In this document: positions 1-11,345 of the stretch, piece by piece
Layout of the letters: the number at the start of each line of letters is the position of its first letter
How positions within the stretch are numbered: position 1 is the stretch's first letter
Assembly: GCA_951213105.1 (NCBI GenBank)
Contig: OX578137.1
Span: forward strand, 76,731,104 to 76,795,103
Length of the DNA: 64,000 nt
Direction of reading: 5' to 3'
Source of the DNA: Amaurobius ferox
Lineage: Eukaryota > Arthropoda > Arachnida > Araneae > Amaurobiidae
Position numbers and translations under genes: made by a program
The notes under the pieces: model-generated
Databases searched by the model: none
Seen by the model: the letters and a program-made list of their open reading frames with translations, nothing else
What the model was told of the DNA's origin: nothing

Positions 1-678
1 TGAGAAACATGTTCACTTTTCATATGTAATACCATGCGATAAATTTGGTGACCTTATTCTCGTGGATCTAGCTCGTTCCATTCATGAAAAAAGATTCTTT
101 GAGTAATACTTTTGTATTTGAACGCCAATAGTCATTTATCTGCTGTAAGAATAACTTATTTCTTGTTATTATTCATAACGCTTGGCGAGATTTTGGCGAC
201 AAATTTGGCGGAATGTCGCTAACTTGGCGACGTTTTTAATTGTTGCCAAATTAACAAAAATTTCGCCAAATTGATAGAAATGACGCCAAATCAATGAAAA
301 TGGCGACTAATTGAAGAAAATTCAATATCTTGGAAAGAATATAAGTATCTACTATAAGAATAACATTTTTTTTAAATGTAAAAGTAGTAAATTCATTGTA
401 TTATATAAGGAAAGTCTTGTGTTGACCACATCAGACTTTTTTAAGTTGGAAACAGGTTGGAACTAGGATAAATGGGGATCATCTTACATAATGAAAGAAG
501 ATGTTTGTGTGTGTGCGTCTGTGTCATCTGGAAAATCGAAGCTTCGATCAACCGCGAAATTCAGGATAAGTGAACTTCTGAGGCTCGGCGAGATTTTTCC
601 TAAATTTTAATTAGTTTTTTGTAATTTTATATTGGAGCTCGACTTTGAGAAATTTTCAAACAAATGGGTTCTTTAGAG
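1..678. other. Non-coding, AT-rich flank
   Basis: No exon, transposase or RNA gene is recognisable. Apart from the short degenerate tandem repeat at 183-322 I see only a short TG-rich stretch around 508-525 and a moderately GC-rich patch at 545-600 that may be an old repeat remnant. Confidence 0.5.
183..322. repeat. Degenerate ~20-bp tandem repeat
   Basis: Four consecutive units of about 20 bp begin at 242, 264, 284 and 304, each of the form cgccaaattgaaaaaaatg with substitutions. The preceding 183-233 carries the same ggcgaca/ttggcg words in the opposite orientation, so the block is partly self-complementary. Units are too diverged to be a recent expansion. Confidence 0.6.
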
Positions 679-1975
679 CAATGTTTTTTTAACCGCCGGG
701 CGACTATAAGCCGCATTTAAATTTTAATATGAATAAGAGATTGCTCAGCTAACTTCATGGTAAATTGCAACGGATAACATCTTTTTCTCTCAGAACCGTT
801 TTCTTTCTTAAGGGGACGCTGGACGTTGAAATGAGCAAAAATCGATAAAAAAAAAGGTTTTTTTTTTAATATATAACATTATTTTGCACATTTAACCTTT
901 TGCTTACGAGTGGGATAGCGTCCATCCCAAACAAAGAACCTCTCAAAAAGACAGGTATTTGACATACCCTATCCCAAACAGTTCGACCCCCCCCCCCCCT
1001 TTGCTCGTAAGCAAAAGATTGAATGCATTTTTTTCGAAACGGAATTTTCAAAGGTTTTGCATTTTTAAAATGCTCCATGAGTCTTAATTTTTGTTTGAGA
1101 TGCATGGAATTTGGCAAGAAAACACCTTTCATACGGTTTAATGAAAGTGGGTATGCATTTTATAATTGGACTTTATTAAGGTAATTAAAAGTGAATAAGA
1201 ACCTAATTAAATGATGAAAATTAAGTTTTAATGCAGAAAAATATTTAAAAAAAATTAACTTTTGAAGGGATTTAATAATAAATACCCAAATTTGTTCATA
1301 ATGTGGTTTTTGAGTGATTATAATGTAAAATTAATCAAAATTGTGAAAATGGCACATAAGGAGCATTTTCAAATTTTCGTTAAAAAAATTAAATTAAAAA
1401 AAAATACAAAATTATAACAAAATTGAAAAAAAAATCAATGGTATTTTATATAGTAATGTTAAGAGGAATATTTATACAAATTTTCATGTTTCTAAGTCAA
1501 TAAATAAATAAAAAATTTTCAGCGTTCACCGTCCCCTTAAAACTAACATCAGTAAAATCAATTTAATAATACAATAATGCATTTTATACTGAATAATATT
1601 ATAAATTTTTTGGTGATAAGAATGGGGTATGTCATTGAAAATCAGCACAAATTAAATGAATGATGTTAGTCTGAGGACATTACAATACTCTGCACGATTT
1701 CATTACTCCAATGGCTGATAACTTATTTAAATGTAATTTTATATTTGTCAACATGCACACCGTATATATGTAAATGTACTAATGCGCTTTATGATTATGC
1801 CATTATTAATTATTAATATTTATGTTAGTTTATATTATTATTAATATTTATATTAATATTAATATTTATGTATGAACTTAACAAAATTAATTAGACAGAT
1901 ATTTACGTGTAAATTTGTTGGGCGACCGGGCACTTGACTTATAAAGTAAGAATTTATCGGGTCGCGGTCTATGGG
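679..1975 (-). mobile_element. hAT-like non-autonomous element, interrupted and decayed
   Basis: The sequence at 679-800 and 1540-1975 is a diverged reverse-complement copy of the intact element at 42995-43723. The left end (679, caatgtttttttaaccgc) corresponds to that element's right TIR (cagtgtttctcaaccgc in reverse complement), with part of the interior missing. The right side matches up to about 1975, and the terminal TIR is lost there. A TTAA-flanked element is inserted at 812-1536. No transposase is seen. Confidence 0.7.
812..1536. mobile_element. TTAA-flanked TIR element (piggyBac-type MITE)
   Basis: A 725-bp insertion has inverted ends: ggggacgctggacgttgaaa at the left and the complement of ggggacggtgaacgctgaaa at the right. 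It is flanked by TTAA at 808-811 and 1537-1540. TTAA target duplication is the hallmark of piggyBac-type transposition, which is why I classify it so. It carries no transposase ORF. The homologous hAT copy at 42995-43723 lacks this insertion (empty site near 43395), confirming its limits. A 13-base C run lies at 987-999. Confidence 0.75.
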
Positions 1976-2135
1976 TGTATATCTCATGGGTGTATATATC
2001 ATGATGTTATCAGAGGGGGTAGGGGGATTTTAAAGGCGGTGCACATTAATGTTTAAAAAATGATGCATATCAATTTTTAAAAGTGCTGTACACACTGAGT
2101 TTTAAAATGTGATGCTCATACCATCTATTCATATC

Positions 2136-2637
2136 TTCGTAGGTGGTTCAAAAAGTAAGGTAACAAGAGCTCTCACGGGTGCACAAATTCGGCGTGCGAA
2201 TTATTTGAATTGAAAATGAAAGGTATTGTGTTGTTTCACGACAACGCCCGACCGCATACGGCCTCGTTTACACGTACTTTGGTACAGCGTTTCCGTTGGA
2301 ATGTACTGAAACATCCACCCTACAGCCCGGAATTCGCACCAAGCGATTTTCATGTCTTTGGACCGTTGAAGAAGCACCTGGCAGGTCGACATTTCACAAT
2401 CGATGCCGAAGTTCAGGAAGCCGTCGTTGAGTGGTTCCATGACCTGGACCCTAATTTCTTCTATGCCGGTTTCGATAGATTGATTTACCGATGGAACAAA
2501 TGTTTCGACAACCATGGTGAATATGTGGAAAAATAATATGTACAAGTGCCTTGCTAACTTTGTGTATCTCTTTGATTTCGTGAATAAACCTTTTCTCTCA
2601 CAGGACTTGTTACCTTACTTTTTGAACCACCCTCGTA
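2136..2637 (+). mobile_element. Internally deleted mariner element
   Basis: About 500 bp bounded by inverted repeats of about 26 bp: ggtggttcaaaaagtaagg from 2142, and its complement ending at 2632. The right flank cctcgta suggests a TIR starting cgagggtgg after a TA site. Only the C-terminal part of the transposase remains, so this is a non-autonomous deletion derivative. Confidence 0.85.
2216..2536 (+). pseudogene. Mariner transposase, C-terminal fragment
   Basis: About 106 codons are open from ATG 2216 to TAA 2534. The frame contains HDNARPHTA (second catalytic Asp), then PPYSPEFAPSDFHVFGPLK (third Asp in the mariner PD..PSDF motif), then the family's C-terminal region ending near DNHGEYVEK. 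The N-terminal helix-turn-helix half and the first catalytic Asp are absent: the coding part starts about 70 bp inside the left TIR. A full mariner transposase has about 345 residues, so roughly two thirds is deleted and the product cannot be active. Family knowledge: DD34D Tc1/mariner. The ORF itself is intact to its stop. Confidence 0.9.
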
Positions 2638-3867
2638 CTTTGTAACAATATCATCCAAAAATGCTCATCCACTCAGACGATATGCTTTGCTGTACGTCTT
2701 AGTTTTCATAGATTTTCTAGCATGTATTAAAAAATTTCAATTTTTGATTAGCTTTTGCCTTCCTTTTAATGTAATCAATTGTTTTATTTTTATTTTTTAA
2801 TCATTTGTTTTACTGTCAAATTTTTAATCAATTTAGTAATTAAATCACTGTAACTTTTTCATAATTAATTTCAAAATCTCCAGATAAAATATTGTGGAAG
2901 TGCACCAGTCTGCATCTCGCTGCCAGTCCTGCCTGTCTTCTTTTTTTTTTTTAATCCTGTACTGTAGAAGGTTCGTTTTGCCTCCAATATTAAAAGAAAT
3001 AAATCAGTTGATGTCCTTACATTTTTGCTGATGAAGGTTTTCTCCACAGTTAATTTTTAATTGCAGTTTTAGCAAATAATTAGAATAAATGGCTTGTGAT
3101 TTGTGATTGTTCATAAAACATTGTCCTAGAAGTCAATCTTTAACCATACGAAAATTTAGCAAATGCTGGAGCCCTGTGACTTTTAATGTGCCCATTTCTC
3201 TAACACTATTAATGTTTTAGAATAACTTTTGAAATAGTTGTTTTTCCTCGTCCAATAGAACTTTTCTATATGCGAAAGGCGTTAAGAGTCTATATGTGCA
3301 CGAAAACATTAAGCAAGCACAATTATGAATGACTTTTGAATATTTGCGGTACTTGAAAGATAAGAGTAGTATTCTATCGTAGAATTCTATTATTTCTCCG
3401 TCCTTCTTTTATTTAGGAAAAATCAAGAAACATACAGATAGGGGCATAAAATAGAATTTTGGAAAAAAAAAGAAAGCCAGTGGAATTTTATGTTACGGTT
3501 ACAATCAATTGAATACTATTAATTAACTAAATAATTAACTATGCAAACAGGTTACAATTAATTTATTAACTATTAAAATAAAAAAATATCATATAAATGT
3601 ATTGAGAAGTTCCATAAAATAGGTGAGGGGGGGGGGGGGTTATAAGCAGATTTCTTATAGAGAGTCTTCAAATTTTCAGAAGGGCATTTCAGTTAGGGGG
3701 ATATTTTAGGAGTTATATGGTAATTGTTTTTGTGATAGAAAACTCTGCACAATGTCCAAAATATGTACGATTTCTCTTTCTAGGATAAAGAGAACCTATA
3801 TTTGCATCTTTGCTCCGTGGAGCCCCAAGAACTCCGCAAGATCCTAGAAAGCAAGAGAACACTTTCA
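2638..3867. other. Intergenic, nothing recognised
   Basis: About 1.2 kb of AT-rich sequence. No coding similarity or TIR is visible. A G13 run lies at 3627-3639. Confidence 0.5.
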
Positions 3868-3962
3868 CAACACTTTCCGGTCCAAAATGGGTGGCACTGT
3901 CTCGGCCGTCCAAACAAATACCTTACACATTCGGGTAGGTCGGTCGGATGGTCTGGGCCGAA
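3868..3962 (+). repeat. SINE 3' fragment
   Basis: The segment from ccggtccaaaatgggtggca through ggtaggtcggtcggatggtctggg matches, with substitutions, the 3' quarter of the SINE at 31023-31305. The promoter-bearing head is absent, so this is an old 5'-truncated copy. Confidence 0.75.
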
Positions 3963-4319
3963 GAAGAAAAAGTGTGGAACTACTGATCTAGATAAAATTA
4001 AAAAAATAATAATAACTATTTTTAACCAAATTATGGAATTTATATTTTAATCTTGTAATATAACATCCTCGAAATTGTTATTCTTTGGGATACCTGAATG
4101 AAAATAATAAAATAAAAATTAATGAGAAATAAGCACAGTTTTAGTATTTCAGTTTCAGATATAAAATATTATGTTTCAACACAAATTAGGTTCAGATTGT
4201 ATGTCTGATTTAAAATTCTTAGGTTTGTTAACGAATAATATATTGTTCTATGTGGCTAAAAATGTTTTCACGTCTAGCAACTAGTGTTTTATTCAGTTGT
4301 CAAAATTTTTTTTGCTATA

Positions 4320-5575
4320 CGAGGATCACACTGAAACTTTTAAGATACGGCTAAAAGGTACAAGTTAAACTTACTCTTATGAGTGCTCAAAGTATTCCCC
4401 TCCAACATCAATACACTTTTGTAGGCGAATTTTCCAAAGATTAAATGCTTCAAGCCATCCATTTCTCGGAATCGATGAAAAATATGCTTTTATAGCCTCA
4501 TCAATCTCATCTTCGAAATGCAAACGACGCCCACGTAAATCCTTTTTAGATTAAAAAATAACCAAAAGTCACACATAGCAAGGTCAGGAGAATAGTGTGG
4601 ATGTTCTATCACTTTGATGTGTTTTTGTTCATGAAATTCGACTGTCATTCTTGCTGAATGAGAAGATGCATTGTCATGGTGAAGCATGAGTACCCTAACA
4701 TTCACTTCCTGAAGAATTTCTGGAAGACACTTCGTGGTGTACTAGCTAGCTGTAACTGTCTTCTGTCCTAGCTTTATGGCTTTGACCAGACCTGTACTTC
4801 TGAAGAACACAGCATACATTACTTTTTTCATTGCTCGTTTTTCTTTCACCATTGTTGGTTTAGGGTCATCTTCAAAGACCCATACTGTACTTTCTTAACG
4901 TATTGGAACGTCAAAAAACGGTATATACGTTTCATCATCAGTTATGATTTTAGAAATAATGCGGTGTCTACCATCATTAAGTAATTTTAGGGCTTCTTTA
5001 CTGATTCTGACACGCTCCGTTTTTGGTGTTCTGTTAAATTATAGGGGTACCCAACGACAAACTAATTTTTTCATATGCAGCTCTTCATGAATAATTTTAC
5101 GTGTAGCTGCGGATCCAATGTTAAGTTCCTTCTGTATCATTTGGTAGGTACAGCGATTATTATCGATTACCATTTTTCGAATGGTTGACACATTTTCTGG
5201 GCTTACAGCTGACAAAGGTCTTCCTGTGTGTTCTTCATCCAGAAGAGAATTTCGACCTCTTCTAAACTTTGTAAACCATTTGAATACAGTGGCATGAGAT
5301 GAAGCATAATTTCCATATGCTAATTGTAGACGTTGAAGACATTCTTCTTGATTTAGCCCCACTTTAAAATCCTAGAAAATCATAGCTCGATAATGCTCTC
5401 GCGTCAACTCCATTTTCTTATCTTTCAAAATTTATTCTACGATAGTTAAATTGTAATTGTTGCCACAAATTATCATCTGCTGGCTTAAAGGGTTCAAATG
5501 TAAATATCCGATCAATAATTTTTTTCTAGCGCATATCGTCTGCCCCCTGTCTCAAAAATTTCAGTGTGATTCTCG
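4320..5575 (-). mobile_element. Full-length mariner element, decayed
   Basis: 1256 bp flanked by TA at 4318-4319 and 5576-5577. The left end reads cgaggatcacactgaaactt; the right end is the complement of cgagaatcacactgaaattt, giving TIRs of about 25 bp with a few mismatches. Length and structure match standard mariners. The transposase is on the minus strand and is broken. Confidence 0.93.
4377..5413 (-). pseudogene. Mariner transposase pseudogene (DD34D type)
   Basis: The reading starts at ATG 5413 (MELTREHYRAMIF) and ends at a TAA at 4377-4379, about 345 codons, which is normal for mariner. The N-terminal part carries the helix-turn-helix region (WFTKFRRGRNS followed by EHTGRPLSAVS). The first catalytic Asp lies in DDETYIPFF, the second in LMLHHDNASSHSA and the third in HYSPDLAMCDFW. 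Early stops occur after RAMIF, after RWVPL and after FDVPIR, and the last about 40 codons need a frameshift, so it cannot make an active enzyme. It sits within an older repeat. Confidence 0.92.
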
Positions 5576-6009
5576 TATATTTGAAACAAAAGTCGTTAGT
5601 TCCGTTCACTATGTTCGTAATTGTCTAACTTATAAAATTTATGTCAGCATGTAGGGAACGATTACGCAAATTATTTTCACCAGGTTTTATTGGTTGAAAC
5701 GACAATGTATAGAAATAGTTTTAAAAAGCATGTTTTTGATGTAAATAGCATGTATGATTAAGGTATCTCCAGTAGAAATCCGAGTGTTAAAATAAATGCA
5801 AAGATTTTGGACGCAAAGAGCAACACTAAAAAGTTTATACCAAATAAGTAGAGTAGATATAGAATGCTTTGCGGACTAAAAAGAGTAAAAAAAAAAGAAA
5901 ACGATTTTTTTCATCTGTGTAAAAAAACTTTAAAAAATTGCATGTATACATGTTTAGCTTCTCTTACCAGGCATAGGTTTTTATTTCCAGATTCGCAAAA
6001 TGTACAAGA

Positions 6010-6250
6010 ATCAATTTTCTGATCTGCAAATAAAATACCAAAACTTATCCCATTTGAAGACGTAAATGATTGATTTGCTCCTAAGAGAAATAGTTCGCAG
6101 TATGCACAATAGATGGTGTTGTCTATAGACAAATTTATGAAAGACTGTGCCATCTATTGTACTTTCTCCGAACTATTTCTCTTTGTAACAAATCAATCAT
6201 TTGCGTTTTTTTCGAGTAAAAGCTTTAGTATTTTAGTTGCAGATAAAAAA
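6010..6250. repeat. Inverted repeat with 55-bp core arms
   Basis: Arms 6062-6116 and 6150-6205 are imperfect reverse complements (ccatctattgt..., gaactatttctctt..., aaatcaatcatttgcg), separated by 33 bp. Weaker complementarity extends out to about 6010 and 6250. Both arms translate to similar peptides (ELFL..NQSF, SF.IL.AD.K) when read outward, but this follows from the DNA similarity and is not evidence of a gene. Confidence 0.7.
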
Positions 6251-6580
6251 TATTATGTTTTAACACAAATTAGGTTTCGACTGTATGTCAGATTCAACAT
6301 TCTAAAGTTTAGTAACGAATATATATTGCTTTATGTGGCTAAAAAGGTAAAGTTTTCAGGTAGTATAATAATTGGGTGTTTTATTCAGTCGTCAAAAATT
6401 TTTTGCTATCATTTATAATCCACCCAGATGGTATATAACTGAAGTCGTTAGTTCAGTTCACCAGGTTCGCAATCGTTTAGCTCATAAAATTTGTCAGCAC
6501 GTAAGGAATGATTAGGCAAATTGTTTTTACTAGGTTTTATTTGTCGAAACAGCAATGTTTAGAAACAGATTCAGTATTCT
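6222..6580 (+). repeat. Diverged interspersed repeat, copy 2, uninterrupted
   Basis: This is a direct copy of 4140-4317 plus 5578-5745 without the mariner. At the equivalent of the insertion point it reads ttttttgctatcatttataa, giving a paralogous empty site. It is contiguous with the right arm of the inverted repeat centred near 6133. Confidence 0.8.
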
Positions 6581-8323
6581 TTCAGATGAGTTTGCCCAGG
6601 ACTCCAATGCCCATATCCAATTTTTTGATATTCCACTCGAATAATTTTATTCTTTATTACTCTCTCCCTCTCTCTTTTTGTAATTAACCTGAAGTGTCCG
6701 TGATATTTTTCCTGTATTTGGGTTTGTCTCCAAATAAATTTTGCGATTTTTTTCGTCCATTACTTTACAAAATAAAAGACAAACGAATCCCCCCCCCACG
6801 TTTCTCCAGTGATTGAGGGGAAAAGGAAAGAAAAACCGTTTTTCTCTTAGTCTCGATTTTTTTATACTCAACTCGATTCGATATTTTTTATTATTTCTTC
6901 TATTTTTTTTAAATCCTCATATTCTATCACTTCCTTCATTTTTAGATCAACTTCTTTTTCTAATCGACTTGAAGCATGCCTGTTATTTTTCATATTTAAG
7001 TTGGAATTCCAGAAAGATGTTTCAGAATTTTTCATTCATTACTTCTTCCAAAAATAAGTAAAAACAAAAATTTTATGTTTCTGCAGCCCCCCCCCCCCCA
7101 ATGCAGTCAAAACAGAAAAATTTTGCATTTTTTAAATATTTCCATATTTCCTTGTCTTTAATATTTTACTATATATGCTTTCTTTTTTCATCGATTATTA
7201 CCGCCCCCCCCCCCCGAAGTGTTTTGAATTTTTACCAGTTTGCTGTTATTGGACCTCTAAATCTATTTGCATGCCAATTTTCAAGGTTGTTAAATGAACA
7301 GGTTCGATTTAAAATATAGGAAGAGGGGGGGGGGGGCGGTGTTACAGACTAATACAGTCATCACTAAATAAGATACTTGTTTTTTAATTTTGATAAATTA
7401 AAATGAAAGGTTGATAGTTATCTCCCAATTTTGATTTCAATCGATTTTAGCACCACCCTGGAAAAAATCCTGCATATGCCCATGACAGTATCCATGGACT
7501 GGCAGCATGGAAGTTGTGGCAAATAGCAAGCTTTCTTGCTGTCATTGCAGTAATGTTTATTCCATGCCGATGAGTGTAGTGCGAAACCTATCTATGGACA
7601 CTGTTATCGGCAAATGGAGTGTTTTCCTTAATTTGAGGAATGCTTCTTTCTGGTGGGTTCTTGTGATTTTGTACATCATTTCATAATTGCATATCTCCAT
7701 TGATGACAACAGCAAGTTTCACCCAATAAAATTCAAGGATGCATTCGCTTTTTGAGAATTTGCATTGTGTGCTTAATTTTTGAGAGATAGTGTACTATGT
7801 ATTGTTACAACATATTCTCAAGATACAAATATCAATCAAAATTTCTGGATAACAAATGCTTTTATTTAAAAGCACTAATAAGCATAAACAGGAAAAATAT
7901 AGTGAATAACTCGATATGTAAATTAAAAGATTACTAAACAACTCAGGTACAATAAAACAGCAATTAAATGCTCAACTAATTCACAAAATAGCCGATATTC
8001 TCAAAACACTGGCATATATCACAATTCAATTTAGCCATTTCACGTCAACTGCCCTCCAGCTGAGCGATGACTCCTTTCATATACTCTCCGTAGAAACTTC
8101 CAGCAGGGGTAGTATCTCCAAGAATATTCGTTACTTCAAGAAAAAGTCAAAGTACATGTAAAAAGTTGTCAAGTTTGTGATAAATCTCCAAATCTGGCAC
8201 CAATGCTCCAAAAAGTCGCTAAGCTATGGCAACCTATCCGTCACGAAATAGCAATGGTTGTATGATTCCTCCTTGTGGGACTCAAAAATCCATGAAAGCA
8301 TTTTACATATTTATAACAATATA
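6581..8323. other. Intergenic, homopolymer-rich
   Basis: No gene is recognised. The stretch contains repeated C or G runs: C7 near 6790, C13 at 7087-7099, C12 at 7204-7215 and G12 at 7325-7336, separated by T-rich pyrimidine tracts. Short open frames across it are low-complexity translations. Confidence 0.5.
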
Positions 8324-8949
8324 CAGGGTGATCGTAAACTCTTTCAACAAAAGAGGGGTGATAATACATATCAAGATGAACAATATTTGCAATTGGAACC
8401 TAGGGTCGCATTCCACTCATAGTGCCAGAAAAGAGTAAAGTTACATATCGACGTTAATCCTGAAACAGTGAAAAGAAAGAGACCAACTAATTTAGGAGTT
8501 TCACATTTCCATTCGCATCAGAGAAAGACACAAAGTAGCGGCTGACGGCATTGTTGCACAGTCGACACCGGCGAAAGAAAGACTGTCATACCCTCTCACA
8601 GACTACTGGTACGGTGCTGATATTGTCTTCAGAATTGATTCTTGCCATAAGATCTTCCAGGGAATCCACAGGTGTCTTGTACATCTAATGTTTTTGTGTT
8701 CCCCCCCCCCCCCCCTAAAAAAAAAGAAGTCCATTTGAGCAGCTACTTTGAGTCTTTCTCTAATGCGAATGGAAATGTGAAACTCCTAAACTAGTTCTCC
8801 TTTTTTCACCATTGAAGGATCAATGTGGACATGTAACTTTACTCTTATCGGGCATGATGAGTGGAATGTGGCTTTAGGTTTCATTGCAAATATTGTTCAT
8901 CTTGATCTGTACTATTAGTCCTTTTTTTGTTGAGTTTACAATCACTCTG
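8324..8949. mobile_element. Long-TIR MITE, Tc1/mariner type
   Basis: 626 bp flanked by TA at 8322-8323 and 8950-8951. The left end cagggtgatcgtaaactc pairs with the complement of the right end (cagagtgattgtaaactc). Complementarity continues inward for about 190 bp on each side (8324-8525 with 8750-8949), including gtttcacatttccattcgca at the left. The centre contains C15 at 8701-8715 and no ORF. The terminal cagggtg word resembles the larger element at 22435-24340. Confidence 0.85.
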
Positions 8950-9339
8950 TATATTAGAATATCATTATTTCATGATCGAGTAAAAGTTTTAAGCACAGCT
9001 ACAACCTAGTTTTAAAATCACTTTATAATTATATTTTCAAAATGTCTATTAAAAATACTTACCATAATTAAGTTGTTTGAGCAAACGTGATAACTTTAAA
9101 ATTTGACCTAATCAGTTCAGATATTTATTTCAGTTATTTGGTCCAAAATTGTCAATTGAAAAATATATTGTTTTGCATGCTCCGAAAGTTAGAAACTTTT
9201 TATAATAATTGTGATGCATTACATATTGCAATGTTCCTTTTTAATTATTGGAAAACTTTATATGCTATAATTAGATGAGATGGCAAAATTTAGTTACTAG
9301 TTTTGTATTGAGATTTCCTTTATGTGACATCTTTCATAT

Positions 9340-9862
9340 GAAACAACAAATGTGACTGAAGTAGGGCGAAGGGGTTGCCAACAGTTAGAGAATAAAAAAA
9401 AGAGGTAAAAAATTAAGGACGAAAGAATAAGAGGTAGAACTATGTATGAATAGAAAAATATGAAAGAGGAAAGTGAACATCCAACAAAGGATTCAAAGCA
9501 CTTGTTTAGGGAGTAAACTATGAACATGTGTGTCTTATAACTCATTACATTAAAAAGAAAGTAGCTAACTGGTTTCTGATCTATTGGCTGTAATACATTG
9601 GTTTTCAAGGTTTCTTTTCATTTTTTTGTGGGAGAAAAGAGGTAAATGGACATCCAACAAAAGATTCAAAGCACTTGTTCAGCATGTAAAACTATGAACA
9701 CAAGTGTCTTATTAAATTTATAAAAAGGTAACTAACCATTTTTGGAAACTACATGAGTTGTCCAAACCAGCAGTGAAAATAACAGTTTCTAACAAACATT
9801 AAAAAAAAAAATAGAACAGAAAATGAAAGAACTAACTGGCTTTGGAAGCTAAAAGAACCAAC
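9340..9862 (+). repeat. Modular repeat, short A-C form
   Basis: Module A (gttgccaacagttagag..., gaaagtgaacatccaac..., cttgtttaggga..., gtgtcttat) matches 42836-42990 plus 43732-43795. The attcaaagcacttgtt block occurs twice here (about 9470 and 9650). Module C (ggtaactaaccatttttgga onward) follows directly after a short linker, without the roughly 1.2-kb module B present in the copy at 9877-11345. Function unknown; no ORF. Confidence 0.75.
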
Positions 9863-10005
9863 ATCAACAAATTTTAGCTTCTAAGATCAGTTAGTTCCTT
9901 TATTTATTGTTTTACTTATTTTTCATATTTGTTTACAAACTGTTATTTTTATCACTGGTTTGGTCAACTCCTGTAGCTTCCAAAACTGGTTAGTTACCTT
10001 TTTAA
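9725..10005. repeat. Palindrome formed by two C modules
   Basis: Arms 9725-9862 and 9877-10005 are imperfect reverse complements (aactaactggctttggaagc versus its complement around 9880-9900; ccaaaccagcagtgaaaata versus its complement near 9945), with a 14-bp centre. It is the tail-to-tail junction of two copies of the modular repeat. Confidence 0.8.
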
Positions 10006-11345
10006 TACTTTACAACAAAGTTGAAAAGTGTTTATGACTTTGTTCATTTTGTCTGTCTGTCCGTTAGTCATTTTTACAGCAGTTATCGCACTATCAAAAT
10101 AAAATTTTAATATGTTGTTCAGATGGTCTGTAGGACCTATGGGAATATAAATGAATAATATCACCCAATTAGTTTTGGATTGAACCTGGGTTGAAAAAAC
10201 GAAATACATTGAACCCCATGGGAACTAATTTTTCAAGCGGATTTAAAATTCACAAACTGCTTAGAAATTTTTAGGAAATATACAAATTATCTCAAAATAT
10301 ATAAAAAATATTTCAGCAAACTATATTCAGTAGATTTTTAGATAAAAATTAAAATAATAATTACACCTTTTATATGAAGAGATCACGTGACCCACTTCAA
10401 AATAAAATATAGCATTCATCTTGTATCAAAATCGTGATTTTTAAAGTTCTTTTTAATTCATATTTAGTGTTGTATCCATCCTAAAACCACTTTATTTTTG
10501 CTTAAATTCTGTGCATCTACGTAGTGAAACAACACAATTACAATATATTTGAGTTTAAATGATCATCCAAATTTGATTATTTCTATAACGAAGCCTAGTT
10601 TTCATTTATGGAAAATATAAACAGCAAAATATGTAGAATGAGTTGTATAAGAATTGCTGTATTTCTTTAATGCAAAATTATTTAGCTCATGGAGTCTGCA
10701 ATATAGCTGATATGAATGAAATAGTCATTGATTTTACAGAGAGAAGGACGATTTTTTGGATGAAGTTTTAAGCACAGAGTTTAATTACTTGTACCTCCAT
10801 GGTCTTAAGTTTTTAAATAAAATAAATTATTATAGTATTGTGATGAATGAAATGAATGGAAAAATGTTTACAAATGAAATGCTGCTTTTATAGAGAGAGC
10901 CAGGCGCATTATATTTCGATGACGTCATTTGAATAAATTTCAGTTGTTTTCGACGAAGTTTTCAAATATTATAAATTATTGTAGTATTATGATAATTTTA
11001 AAAATATTACTCAGGAATGTATCGCATTTTAGAGATTTTCAACCAGACATTTTATATTTCAATGCCGTCATTTGAATGAAGTTCATTTTTTTCTATGAAG
11101 TTTTAAGTTTTCAAATATAATAAAATAATGTAGTATTGTGATAATTTTAAAAATATTACCGAGGAATGTATCACATTTTAGAGATGTTTAAATAAAATTG
11201 CATTGAAGTTGGAAAGTGTTTCATAATCAATGCTTTATGCATGATTGATCTTTCTTGTTGAAAATTTAATAAGACACTTATGTTCATAGTTTTACTCACT
11301 GGATGCATGCTTTGAATCTTTGTTAAATGTTGACATACTCATTTT
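9877..11345 (-). repeat. Modular repeat, long C-B-A copy (inverted)
   Basis: On the minus strand this reads A (11345-11262), B (11262-9996) and C (10005-9877). Module B matches 15890-17065 and 18363-19316. Diagnostic blocks are gcataaagcattgattatga near the start, a duplicated actacattatttcatt/gacgtcattgaaatat block in the middle, and gacagacagaatgaacaaag near the end. No ORF or recognisable RNA promoter is seen. Confidence 0.85.

Larger units (their letters stand above)
4140..5745 (+). repeat. Diverged interspersed repeat, copy 1, split by mariner
   Basis: Segments 4140-4317 and 5578-5745 align in order with the uninterrupted copy at 6222-6580. Shared words include acacaaattaggtt, tatgtggctaaaaa, gtgttttattcag, aagtcgttagtt and caggttttatt. 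The mariner at 4320-5575 sits exactly between the two halves. Identity of the family is unknown. Confidence 0.8.

Noticed and set aside
866..1132. 88-codon minus-strand ORF
   Set aside because: It lies inside a TTAA-flanked non-coding MITE and includes a C13 tract translation.
5911..6418. Two opposed ORFs with similar peptides
   Set aside because: The similarity is explained by the DNA inverted repeat; neither has family similarity or gene context.
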